Shown piece by piece: positions 22,892-33,706 of a stretch of DNA of 64,000 bases. Each line of letters opens with the position of its first letter. Positions within the stretch are counted from its first letter, which is position 1. Made by a program: the position numbers and the translations under genes. Source of the stretch: Plantago ovata (Eukaryota > Streptophyta > Magnoliopsida > Lamiales > Plantaginaceae); assembly GCA_028274465.1 (NCBI GenBank), contig CM051457.1:108065982-108129981 (forward strand), read 5' to 3'. Under the pieces are notes generated by a model. That model saw only the letters and a program-made list of their open reading frames with translations. It had not been told where the DNA came from and searched no databases.

Positions 22892-23173
22892 GTGGTGGTG
22901 GCAGAGGCAAATGGCGGAGCCGTGGATGGTGGTGGTTGTTGTAGAACCGCCTTGCCGGTGGTGGTGCTCCAAACCCGTCAATGGCCGAGTAAATTAAAGA
23001 GGGGTGGTGGTACCCGTCAATGGCCGAGTAAAGAGGGGTGGTGGTGGTGGTACCGCGCCGGTGGAGGTCGATGGAGGTGGAAGGTGGGAGGAGCGAATCG
23101 AACGTGGTGGTGTTGGGGCGGGTGCGTCGTGGAGGAAGAGAAGAAAGAGGGGAGAGGAGGAAGAAGAAAATAA
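22892..23173 (+). other. GC-rich Gly/Trp low-complexity ORF in CACTA element 1
   Basis: An open frame made of repeated GGTGGTGGT and tgg triplets, with a duplicated segment around cgtcaatggccgagtaaa (22976 and 23016). The composition is unlike the rest of the element. It resembles the GC-rich first-exon or promoter region of some CACTA genes. A real protein is doubtful. Confidence 0.3.
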
Positions 23174-24865
23174 AATGATCTAGATCTGATCTTTATATTC
23201 TCTTTTCTTTTCTTTTATTTTTCTTTTTTTTAAATTTAGCGACGGATAGGCCTTATAGCGACGGATAGGCCTTATCCGTCGCTATATTTTATTTAATGAC
23301 TTTTCTTTTGTATTAATTAAAAATGGTCAACTCATATAGAGACGGATAAGTCCATCTGTCTCTAAATTGAGCGACGGATAAACCTATATGTCGCTAATTA
23401 CCAGTCAGATTTGTATCTGTCGCTATTTTGCGCCGGATCGCATCCCGTCGCTAATTACCAGTCAGATTTGTATATGTCGCTATTTTGCGCCGGATCGCAT
23501 CCCGTCGCTATTAATCCGTCTCTATTTGGTTGTTTTCTTGTAGTGACTCAGCAACACAATTTAGACTACAGTGAAACTTTTAGTCCCGTTGCAAAGCTTA
23601 CCACAAAATCTTCCTAGCACTTGCTGCTCAACGCAATTGGAAATTGTCACAGTTGGATGTTCACAATGCTTTTCTTAATGGTGATCTGGATGAGGAAATC
23701 TATATGGAACTTCCTCCAGGCTACACCATTAAGGGGGAATCTACAGATAACAAAGTCTGTAAGCTTCACAACTCTATTTATGGATTAAAGCAGGCTTCAA
23801 GACAATGGAATGTCAAATTCACAAATTCTTTAATTCAATATGACTTTTTACAATCAAAGCATGATTATTCTTTGTTCATCAAAAGAACACAAACAAGCTA
23901 CATTGTATTGCTTGTATATGTTGATGATATTCTATTTGGAGGGATCAATCAAGAAGAAATTGACAAGGCAAAGAAATATTTGCAGACAAATTTCAAAGTG
24001 AGAGATTTGGGAGAGCCTAAGTATTTTTTAGGCATTGAAATCCTAAGATCAAGTGAAGGAATCTACTTGTGTCAGAGAAAATATGTCCTTGAGATCATTG
24101 AAGAAAATGGTTTATTAGGTTGTAAACCTCTGATAATTCCCATAGAACAAGGTCACAAAACTCAGAAAGAAGGAGAAGTCTTGAGAAATCCAACAATTTA
24201 CAGAAAGATTGTTGGCAAGTTGATCTATCTCATACTGACTAGGCCAGACATCAGTTATGCTGTCAATATTCTCAGTCAGTTCATGGAAACTCCAACAAGA
24301 GAACATATGGACACAGCTTTAAGAGTCATCAGATATCTAAAAGGCAATCCAGGACAAGGTCTTCTGCAAAGGACATGAATGTAATGGCCTTTTCTGATTC
24401 AGAACATGACAATTGTCCAGAAACCAAGAGATCCTTGTCAGGTTATTGTGTGTTCTTAGGAAAATCCTTAATCAGTTGGAGAACCAAGAAACAAACAGTA
24501 GTCAGCAAATCTTCAACAGAATCAGATTATAGAGCCATAGCACACACAACTTGTGAAATCATGTGGATACATTACATTTTGAAGGACTTTGGTTTTGAAC
24601 AAAAGAAGGCACTACACTTTACTGTGATAACAAGTCAGCAATCAGTCTCACCAAGAATCCAGTTCATCATGAGAAGACCAAACATGTTGAAATAGAACAA
24701 CATTTCATAAGAGAAAAGGTTCAACAAGGCATCATAGAAGTGTGTCATATTCATACTTCTCAGCAGCCAGCAGACATGCTTATTAAAGCTCTGCCATCAT
24801 AGAAGATAGGGTTCTTCACTAGCAAGATGGGAGTAAAGAACATTTACTCTCATCTCGAGGGGGAA

Positions 24866-25329
24866 TCTAAAGAGAATAAGCAGAATGAACAAGCAGCAAC
24901 AGAGGAAGAAGAAGAACTACGGCGCACTAGTCTGGATCAACAAAATAAAAGAGCGTCCGAACTAAAGACATACAAGAACGGAATAGAGCGTGAGGCGCAC
25001 CAAACTGAGCCAAAGGAAGAGGAACGACGCCGTTCTATACACTTTACTAAATACAATGAACCTAGGGTTCATACTTGCAGAGCAAGCCGGAGAATCTTTG
25101 TAAAACGACATACAATCAGCTAAATTGATGAGCTGTATTTCTCCGTACAGAATTGGTTAGGATAGTGACATATTCTTACCTCAAGTTTGTTAGATAGATA
25201 CATGTAGATTTGTAGTATAAATAGCAGTACTATTTCCATTCTTTGTACACAATTATTTCATCATTTTTCTCATTAATGAAGAAATAGAATAATTTCAATA
25301 CTTTGCACTGATTTCTGCGTACTCTGAAA
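24866..25329 (+). repeat. 3' LTR of copia A
   Basis: 464-bp repeat matching the 5' LTR, with a few substitutions and small indels. It is preceded by the purine tract GAGGGGGAA and followed by the TTCTG target duplication. Confidence 0.8.
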
Positions 25330-25334
25330 TTCTG

Positions 25335-27349
25335 CAGATACAAAGATAACCATTTAGGACAAGTATCCTAAAATCTAACACTATCCATAACATAATCCAA
25401 AAGCTGGAATCAGAAACCAACCCACATCCCAGTTTCGCCAAAAAGAAAAGAAAAAAAAAAGAAAAAGAAAAAAAAAAGTCACACCCCAATTTCGTTAAGA
25501 CGTCTGCAGTGTCGATATACAAAACTAAGCTGCCAAGTACTCTAGCAAGTCATGCTGCTGCCTAATGAGTGCCACGAAAGTCTGATGATTCCAAGCTAGT
25601 ATCGTCGTCCTCTTTAAACGTGCATGACAATGGAATAAATTTGATGGTCAACTATTTGAACATTGACCCGATATTCATTATGAAATCAATGGAATAAATT
25701 TGATAAAAAAGAGTCAGATCCAAAATGAAATTAACCGGAGTTACTCCGATTCAAATTAAATTTGACATGAACTTATCAAGTCCAAATATATTTGAATTAA
25801 ATTGATAATAAATATATAATTTTGGAACAACGAACGAATATCATATATTCCAACTCCATTAAGTACAAGCCGACATCAGTCCAGGCAACCTTAAAGACAA
25901 TAAAACTTGCAGCAACTATAGTTTCTACTGAGTACTACAACCGATCAACCATTATCCTATTACATGAAAACTATTAAGTTGTTCAAAGAACTTTTGGACA
26001 TTTGGACAACAAGTAGTGCGGTGTATTACACAATTACACAATTAATCACATCCAGAACCATCTTCTCCTTGATGTACCATTTGGTGTGGATTGGTAAATG
26101 TCACTTTGCATTTACAATAAACAAGTGCAAAACACCTCCTCCCTGCCCGGAACCAATTTACATGTAAAAACGCCAAGTTTGACCACCAAAAAAAGGAAAA
26201 ACCACCGATTGGTTCTTATTTAGGAATACAGAAAGTAGAGGGAGTAAATGCAAAAAATCGTTTTTGGTACTTAAGTGAACAAGGTGTTTTGTTGGGGTGT
26301 TTTGCTGCAAACCGGTAAAAGGACGGAAATACCCTTATTTTGGCCAACAAGTCTCTGTGACCAGCGGGAAGATGAAGCATACCTGAATGATCTAGATTCC
26401 TATGAAAGTGACACCAATCCAGATGAAGAAAAGCAAAAGTTTTATAGAACTTGTAATAACAATCATAGAACTGGAAAAAAAAAAAAAAGAAAGGAAAAAA
26501 GAAAAGTGAAAAACAAAGAAATATAGTACTCGTATATATAACTTTTCAAAAAAAAGTACTCGTATATATTCTTCGCTCAATGATCCTTTATTATTCCTTG
26601 CTAATTATGCTTTTCATGTTAATTAAAGTAGAAGCATGGCTCGTGCTAATACATTATTGGTTCAATAATGCACGTAAAGGCTTTTTTGCCTAAACAAAAA
26701 TAAATAAATAAATAAATAAAGGACTAATTACAAGTTTTACCATCTCTGCGCCTTCCTATGTCTTGCTTGTGTTTTCTGCCACTTATTTCTCCTCACCACT
26801 TATTTATACATTAGGGCGGATGGCAGTGGCGGGGGGGGGGGGGGGGTGGCGTTGACCACCACAAAACCTTTCGATTGGTTCTTATTTCATGTGTACGCGA
26901 AAAATCCCGGGCAGCTTGGGGAATTGTGCAAATGTGAAAATGGCCAACCAATCAGGCCCTCTTTCTTCTCAAACACCAACTTGTTACGTGTCGTCCATAT
27001 GCGGTAAATAACTTTTGCAAAAATTCATTTTTTTGCACCTGTTTGCGCCAGTTTATACTTTTGCTTTCTTTGCTGAGCCATTCTATTTCCTCCACGAATG
27101 TTGATTTAATCTATTTCCGCCAGTAATAAATATGTAATTAATTTCATTTGTGATAAATATTTAATCTATAACTTAATAAGTAATTAATGTTATATAGAAA
27201 ATTGATTAAAAGACCACGTTAAGAAGTGGTTTCTCAAAAATAACCTCAATATGCCCACAATTATATTTAAGACCAAAAATCACATTTTCAGAGCTGACCA
27301 TGCATTATTTACAGAAATGCCATAGGAACAAAATGTGCAAACCAAACAT
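25335..27349. other. Intergenic region with simple repeats
   Basis: AT-rich, no supported gene. It contains a purine-rich tract (25441-25480), an AAAT-type microsatellite (about 26698-26718) and a run of about 16 G at 26831-26846. The short frame at 26275-26526 ends in a lysine-rich low-complexity tail and is not convincing. Confidence 0.5.
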
Positions 27350-27420
27350 GGCCTAACTATTTATTTATTTTTCTAATTATTTTTTCTTTTAAATTTTTTA
27401 TTCCTTCAAATTCTTTTTTC

Positions 27421-27725
27421 TTTTATTTTTTCTAAACTTCTTCTTCTTCTCTAACTCCGGTACCGGAATAATTATTTCGGTACCGGAGTTGTGCAAGCTC
27501 CGACAAGGAGCTTGCAAAGCTCCAGATCGGAGCTTTGTAAGCTCCGATCTGGAGAAGCTCCAGATCGGAGCTTTGCAGGCTCCGATCTGGAGCTTATCTG
27601 GAGCTTTTTTAAGCTCCAGATCGGAGCCTGCAAAGCTCCGATCGGAGATTTGCAAGCTCTGGCCGGATCTCCAGTACAGAAAAATATATTTTCCGATACC
27701 TGAGCTAGAGAAGAAGAAGATCAAT
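27421..27725. repeat. Foldback / MITE-like element rich in GCTCCGATCTGGAGC palindromes
   Basis: Imperfect inverted arms of about 30 bp (left near 27432-27465, cttcttcttctctaactccgg; right near 27691-27720, its inverse with changes) enclose a core made of many palindromes on gctccgatctggagc. A nearly perfect 38-bp palindrome lies at 27453-27490 (aactccggtaccg arms). Open frames on both strands here are artefacts of the palindromic repeats. No target duplication was resolved. Confidence 0.65.
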
Positions 27726-27977
27726 TTTTTAAATTATTTTTATTATTTTTATTTTATTTTATCATTTTTATTTATGTTATTTTATTTTTTTTTAATTAAG
27801 GTTGTTTGGTTGACCAAAAAATTGAATAAGGAATAGTGACTAGAGGGTGAAATGGTCAAGTTCGTGGTCCTTTTTGTAATTGATGGCATAACGTGTTTCA
27901 TTATGTTATTAGAGTCGATAACGTGGTTTAAAAAGTTATGGACCCAATGTTATAAATATGATGAATGTCATGAGTTC

Positions 27978-28140
27978 ATGACTCTTCTTATACTTCATTT
28001 ATGTACTTTAGTTATTATTTTCATTATATAAAGTGAAAGTTACAAACTCACTGGGTTATGGAGAGATACCTATAAATAGGGCTTCAACGTGTATACACTG
28101 GAAATACAATTACATTCTCCCCTCTCTTCTAACTCTTTTA
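27978..28140 (+). repeat. LTR-like repeat, second copy at 59888-60064
   Basis: About 160 bp with a TATA-like cctataaatagggcttcaac, roughly 88% identical by eye to 59888-60064 in the same orientation. The TATA motif and the following ctcccctctcttctaactc look like a promoter and leader, as in an LTR. Full element boundaries were not found. Confidence 0.6.
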
Positions 28141-30480
28141 GGTGTATTTTATGGTTATGTTAACAACGTGACATATGGGATTTCAGGGTACTCTGCGGCT
28201 TTACCAATTTTCAGTTGCGGTGCAGGCTTGGTCTCTGCACATGATATTTCACTGTCAAACTGAAGAATGTTGGAGTTTGACACTTCATATTGTTCACACA
28301 GGAGAGCTTGGTAAAAAGGTTAGATTATTTCTATGTATTTTGACTTGACAGAGAGTCGTTAGACATATCATGAATTACCCCATTCAGTTGCTCACAATCT
28401 GATCACTCTTTATATTTTATTTTTGTACACCAGGTTATTCTATTTTTGGTAACAGATTGCGCAAAAGACAGCGCCTAATGTAGAGTGATCACACAATGGA
28501 GCAAGGTTTGTTCTCCGAATTCTTACAATATTTTCTCCTATTTTTGAAGAAGTTTCTACATTATCCAGAATACTCCTATTAGTATCTGAGTGGAATCAAT
28601 TTTGGATCACAAAAACAACCATCACATAATATCTGCGCAAAAGTCGATTGCTGAAAATTTACGTTTTTTCTTCTTTCTCATTCGTCTTTTGATTCGCCTT
28701 CATTAAAACCATGACTTCTTGGCCTACACATGGTAATTAGATGTCTGATTCAGACCATTATTTCCTATTAAAATTGTGTTGTCCCAGTGGTCTTTTTGTT
28801 CAGCTGTAACACTGTTTGTTTTTTTTTTAAATGTGGTATAGGAATCTAGGGATTGGAGAAATCTGACATGGGGCCAGGCTTGGCTCTTATGACACTGAAT
28901 TGTGGCCATACACCTTTCCTCTTTGCAATCAATTTTGTAATGGTGTATGAATTCTGTATGTAAGTGCTCATTTGTACATAACATCATGCTTTTTTTTTCT
29001 TTTGTGTTGGATGAAATGCTAATTAGAACAATTATCCTGTTCATGCTGTTGGTTCTTACAAGAATCTTAGCTATTTGATGAACATGATGAACATGATGAC
29101 ATTTAATGAGTTTGAATCCAAACTTTCGAATGTGCAACATTTTGATCAGTTTTTGGCTTCTTAGCTTAGAGTTTTGGTTAATTTTAAGATGTGAATCGAA
29201 TCAATTTTAAGTAGAGGAGTAAACTTCTACAAGCCTATAACAATGATAGCTAATTGTTGGGTTATTCAACATTACTAGATTTCAGTTTGTCCCTTTTATG
29301 TCAACACTCAAAACCTTTCGATTATTTAGCTTCCTCTGCTCCTTGGTAAGTTCTTCGTTATACGAATTGGAGTTCTGTTTGGATTTCTTCTTGACGTAAG
29401 CTCTGAGTTTTCGATTCCGGTAAGATTTATGCGCCTGCCTGTCGGTTTTCTCTGTGTTAAACTTAACTATCCCTAAAGTAAACATGATATTGTTTTCCAA
29501 AGGTCTGAACCAAGATGGAACGCCTAAGCAATGGAATGATCTCTCTTCAAACAGCTAATGTCTCTTGCATTAAGTATGAGTGATACAATGAATTTACTGG
29601 TAAAATATTTGTAATACATGGAAGTGAGACAAGAACCTTACAAATGCATTTGAAAAGAAAGTATATTAGACCTCAGAAACTTATCTGAAATTCAATAGAA
29701 CCAGTGACTTTTGCAAGTTATACTGAGGGGCAGGGAAAGTATATGTGGATTTATCAACTGTTAGGTTCTTGAATTATTGATTTCTTAATTTGACAGAAGC
29801 AGGAAGTAGAAAGACTGATCGATGCATCTTATTTGTCATGCAACGCTGATCCCTAATTTCATTCATTGTTTGGTGTCAAACCCTTTAGTTAACTCGAGGT
29901 ATATTGTTTTTTTCCTCTGTTGGGTTTCAATGTTGTGGAACTTTTGAAAACTGCATCAAGGTAAGTCACCTGTGAGTGTATGTCCATGTTAAGTACTGCT
30001 GCTGCTTAAAGTTGCCTACTATGCGAAATAAATCATTTTGAGACCTATTTCTTTTTTATGATATTCCAAACTAATGCGCTTTAGGTGTTCTATCATATGT
30101 GGTGTTGGATATATGTTTACAAGGCTATAGTAAAAACAAGGAAGTTTTTATTTTGGAAGTTCTCGGGCGTTAAGTTGACCATGATTCTTCATTGAATTTA
30201 TGGTGCGATGTTAGGCAATTGGCACTTAGCTTGTTATGATGCAGCCACAACCATTTTTTATATCATGCATTCATGTATGTATATATTGTTTCCATTCTTC
30301 TATTGCTGGTAGACGGTATTCATTACTTTTGGTTAACAGTTAGGTAGGGGTTTGTTTTTTTTCTTCATCCACCTGCAATTCCTGCAATTGCCCCTATCTC
30401 AACTCTTTTATTCTTGATTTTTAATCAGAAAGCAGATTGCTGGAAGTTTGGCCACTCTGCTTCATGCTTTCATGGTATAG
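28141..30480. other. Non-coding region
   Basis: AT-rich sequence with no supported gene and short pyrimidine tracts only. A possible small exon lies at about 30429-30475, bounded by an acceptor-like ATCAG and a donor-like GTATAG, but it has no recognisable domain. The region could be intronic to the candidate exon at 31856-32048. Confidence 0.35.
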
Positions 30481-30492
30481 AAACTTGTACTC

Positions 30493-30741
30493 ATGGACTG
30501 GCTAAAGCTATCTCTATTCGATGAGAATCGGACTTGGCCAGTTGTTAGTGTTTTGTATGGCAATGAAACACTTTCCCTGATCAGGTCAGATTATTACAGA
30601 ACCACTTTCCCCGATCAGGTCAGCTCCAGTATGTCCTCCATTTTCGCCTCTTCTCAAAGACCCCTTTTGCCCCAAATTCAATCACCTGCTACTGCCCCTA
30701 CCACAGGTTCGTGGTCCTATGTTATTGTTTATGGCGATTAG
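30493..30741 (+). other. Weak ORF, 82 codons
   Basis: An ATG-initiated frame (MDWLKLSLFDENRTWPVV...) with a Ser/Pro-rich second half that could be part of an exon. No family was recognised, and there is no clear promoter. It may belong to the same decayed or sparse gene as 31856-32048. Confidence 0.2.
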
Positions 30742-31855
30742 CTGTTTTAGGTTACTGCCAAATGTTTAATCCTTTTCGATGACTTGAAGATATATTTATT
30801 TAATTTTATTTATTTATGTGATGTTATTGAATTTTTGTGCTTTACCTGATTCATTAGCTCATGATTAGAACCATTTAAGTATAAGTTGCATTCGTGTACG
30901 AATTGGGATTGGGTCTTAGCGTGATACGTGCTGCTACTAGACAAGTAATACTCAAACTAGTCAGTTGTATTTGTTGATTTGCAATGCAGTAATGCCATTA
31001 CTAGAAAGCTGCTTTGGCGCTTTGTTAGTTCGCGATTCATCAAAATGGAAGTCATAGTGTACTAGAACTTTTTCTTTAGGGGTTCGAAATCCAAGAAAAG
31101 AGAACAAAGAAGTCCCTCGTTGTCTGGTTCACACATTGATTGGTCATACAAAGACGACTCTCCTTCAAAGTAATCAGAATCAAAGCCGTAGGCCAGTCAC
31201 TATTCTATTTTCGAGAAAGAATATATATAAGAGTAATAATGAAAAAACTGTAAGAGCGTTTGGTCATTGACTATATAGTTTATAATGTTCTTTTGTTTGA
31301 TGAGCTATCGGGTTAAGGAGAAGTTGCAAGACCTGAGCTATGTGGTTCAGTAGCTCATGACTTGATCCTTCATGCCAAAGTTTGATTATGCTTTCTACTT
31401 TCATAGTTGTTTTTATTTGGTCGTGTTGCTTTCTAACAACCAACTAGACTTTTCAGAGTTAGTATTGTCAAACACATCCAGCATGCAGAGTGAGTTTTTA
31501 GTGCTGAGATTTTACATTGATCATTCTGCCCTATGCATTTCTATTGAAAGAATTGAATTTAGTTTACTAGAAGTTTAAACAATTTTCTACGCTCTAGACT
31601 TTTGGCTATGCAGAACCAACGATATGTAGTTCTGGTACTCTGTTTGGAAATATATCAACTGTAAGAGCAAGACAATAGAACTGGTAGTTATTCTTCAAAA
31701 TATGCTAAAATACAACTCATGTTTTTTTGAAAGCTATGTTCTTGATTGTGTTTTCGATGACCATTACTAGTCACAAACCGTAGTTTTTTAATGTTGCTGT
31801 ATTAGATTTGTGAAATTTTCAATTTATTATGCTGAATCTTTTGTGTTCATCCAGA

Positions 31856-32048
31856 TTCCTTGAGACCTGCTGAATCAGAGAGAATGCCTTTGGCTATCAC
31901 GGAGGGGCAGGAAGAAGATGAAAAGATTAAAGTCATCAAACAGAAGATTGCAAGTAATGCTTCTGCCATTCCTGTAGTCTTGAATCGGATGAAAGAATGC
32001 ATTGCCAGGATTGATAAATTGAACTCATCAGATCCATTCATACATTAA
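31856..32048 (+). pseudogene. Candidate terminal exon of an unrecognised plant gene
   Basis: A good acceptor (tttgtgttcatccag) is followed by an open segment ending in TAA at 32046-32048. It encodes a charged, probably helical peptide with phrases EEDEKIKVIKQKIASNAS and VLNRMKECIARIDKLN. Its composition looks like real coding sequence and not AT-rich noise. Upstream exons were not assembled, so this may be either the end of a real gene beginning near 28-30 kb or a captured fragment. I do not recognise the family. Confidence 0.4.
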
Positions 32049-33706
32049 AAGGAAAAGGAACAGCTAAGGGAGTTCCTCAGCATTTATGTTAGTGTTTATC
32101 TAGAAGCATGTATGTACTCTGCAACATTATATGGCTTGATTGTACTTTCGGAACAGATGAGTTGCAACATACTATAGAAGAAGCTCTGATCCAAAAGCTT
32201 TCACTTGCAAAACCTTTCTTCGCCTTATATATACAGAGTTGAAGAAACTAGCATATTTCCATAAAAAATACTAATCCGAAATGCCCCCCAAGAACACACT
32301 AAACTACAAATGCTTTAAACTGAGAATCCTCACAGCGCATTCTTCCTAGTGACTGAACAGGTTGCAAGCATGTTTGTGCAACATACCTCGACCATTTTTG
32401 GACTGGTCAAGACCAAATTTTCTGATTATTAAATCTCCATATTCTCAAACTTGAAAAGTGTCTCCTGCTGCGAGACAGGATGTGATCATGTCATTTGCTC
32501 TTCTTTGCCATGTTCCTTTTCCTTTCCTCTATTGGAATCTTCCCAACAATCTCTTCTAAAAATCTGAAATTCTTGGCTCCACTCTGGATCAAATTTTCTG
32601 ATAATTAAATCTCTGCCATACATTTTCCTGTCAACGTTAGAAAAAATGACGTTATTGCATCCTACTATCAAATAGAAATAGAAACAAACCATTTATCGAC
32701 CTAAATTCTAACCTCACTAAGCGTTAGACGGCCAAAACTCTCCTCCGCTTATACTTCCTCGACCTTCTCCTCCACTTATCCCTTCTCCTTCAGCTGTTCT
32801 TCCTCTTCATATATATTCTAACCTGATTAAGAGTTCATACGATAAAATAAACCGTTAAAAGAAATCGCTAACATATATATGCGCTTATTACAGGTCTCCA
32901 AAAGCATGATCAAACTGAAATGACATCAATGAATGACTCAATACCCATGGATAGATCACATGTCCGCAACATCACTGATCACCACCCCGATTAAACTGAC
33001 TTTAAGGTTAGCTGCTTGCTGTTCCTAAATCCCAAGTGACCAAACCATCCTGCATTTCCTGTGGTCATAGCAAGCCCTTGGTCATATAACTTCTGCGGTT
33101 TTCTCAAATGATCATTGATAATTGAATGCACACTTGGATACATAAGACTATGCCTCCTCTCTCTAACGGATAGTTAAAATCAACGGCACCCGAGTTATTT
33201 ACAAAGGATAGCTCTAAATCAACGGATAGTCTTTTTTCGCCATGTTGCTTTCTCTGTCCTGCAGGCATAGCGCAGCAGGTGTTACTGAACCGGATGTGAT
33301 CTTGTATAATATCAGCACATAATATATATAAGTCGTCAGTTTCTCCATCACTATATATGTTACTCTCAAAGTTAGAAAAACCGATGTTACATAAAATATA
33401 AACAAAGCTGTCTTTTGATAAAATATAAACAAAGCTATCTTACAGAGTAGCTCTTCTTCTTCGTCGTCCTCCTCTTCCTCTACTTCAGTCTTCTTCTTCG
33501 TATTCCCCTTCTTCATCACCCACCTCTTCCTTTCCTCCACTAGATTGATCATATGAATGAAGGATGGATGAACGTTTCTTTAACCTGCAAAGTAATATTA
33601 GGAATCAATAATTAATTAGGAAGGAACATAATTAGCATTTGCAAAAATTAATTAAACGAATTGCAATGTATAAAGTAAACAGGTGAACTAATATGACAAC
33701 AATATA
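32049..33706. other. 3' region of NLR2 with small NLR-derived fragments
   Basis: Mostly non-coding. Around 32535-32572 the sequence gaatcttcccaacaatctct followed by tctaaaaatctgaaatt matches NLR2 at 34320-34355. Near 32724-32740 gttagacggccaa matches NLR2 near 34250. These are probably remains of a decayed LRR segment. The acidic low-complexity frame near 33420-33552 (minus) is not convincing as a gene. Confidence 0.4.

Larger units (their letters stand above)
21401..23545. mobile_element. CACTA (En/Spm) element 1, non-autonomous
   Basis: 2145-bp transposon with perfect 14-bp terminal inverted repeats CACTACAAGAAAAC and an ACT target duplication (21398-21400 and 23546-23548). Removing it restores the copia RT reading across the junction. 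Sub-terminal clusters of TTAGCGACGGAT and its complement occupy 21440-21690 and 23236-23530. No TNP2 catalytic domain is present. The interior holds a tRNA-like sequence, a 50-60-bp tandem repeat and small exon remnants. Confidence 0.95.
20719..24780 (+). pseudogene. Copia A reverse transcriptase-RNase H remains
   Basis: After a Ser/Pro-rich linker, the RT N-terminal region (GCRYVFKTKLKSDGG; KHKARLVAQGFT) ends at the CACTA insertion at 21400. RT resumes at 23546 (HNLDYSETFSPVAKL). The segment 23644-24378 is open and contains QLDVHNAFLNGDLDEEIYM, GLKQASRQW and the catalytic LLVYVDDILF. RNase H follows from about 24375 (FSDSEHDNCPETKRSLSGYC; SKSSTESDYRAIA) with frame breaks. Stops occur in the linker region (about 21062, 21241) and after GLLQRT. 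Without the insertions the domain order is normal for copia. Confidence 0.85.
15964..25329 (+). mobile_element. Degenerate Ty1/copia element (copia A), nested
   Basis: LTR retrotransposon with LTRs 15964-16430 and 24866-25329 and TTCTG target duplications (15959-15963 and 25330-25334). The LTR is followed by a primer-site-like TGGTACCGGAGC, and the 3' LTR is preceded by the purine tract CTCGAGGGGGAA. Gag, zinc knuckle, protease, integrase, reverse transcriptase and RNase H remnants follow in the usual copia order. It is interrupted by a ~1.5-kb insertion (about 19209-20718) and by a CACTA element (21401-23545), and it contains many stops. The RT features suggest the Ale/Retrofit group. The LTR ends appear to be TCT...AAA, not TG...CA. 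Confidence 0.85.

Noticed and set aside
26275..26526. Lysine-rich small ORF
   Set aside because: The tail is an A-rich low-complexity stretch; no support for a gene.
27398..27836. Frames with repeated SFAGSDLE/LQAPIRS-like peptides
   Set aside because: They are the translation of palindromic repeats on both strands of a foldback element.
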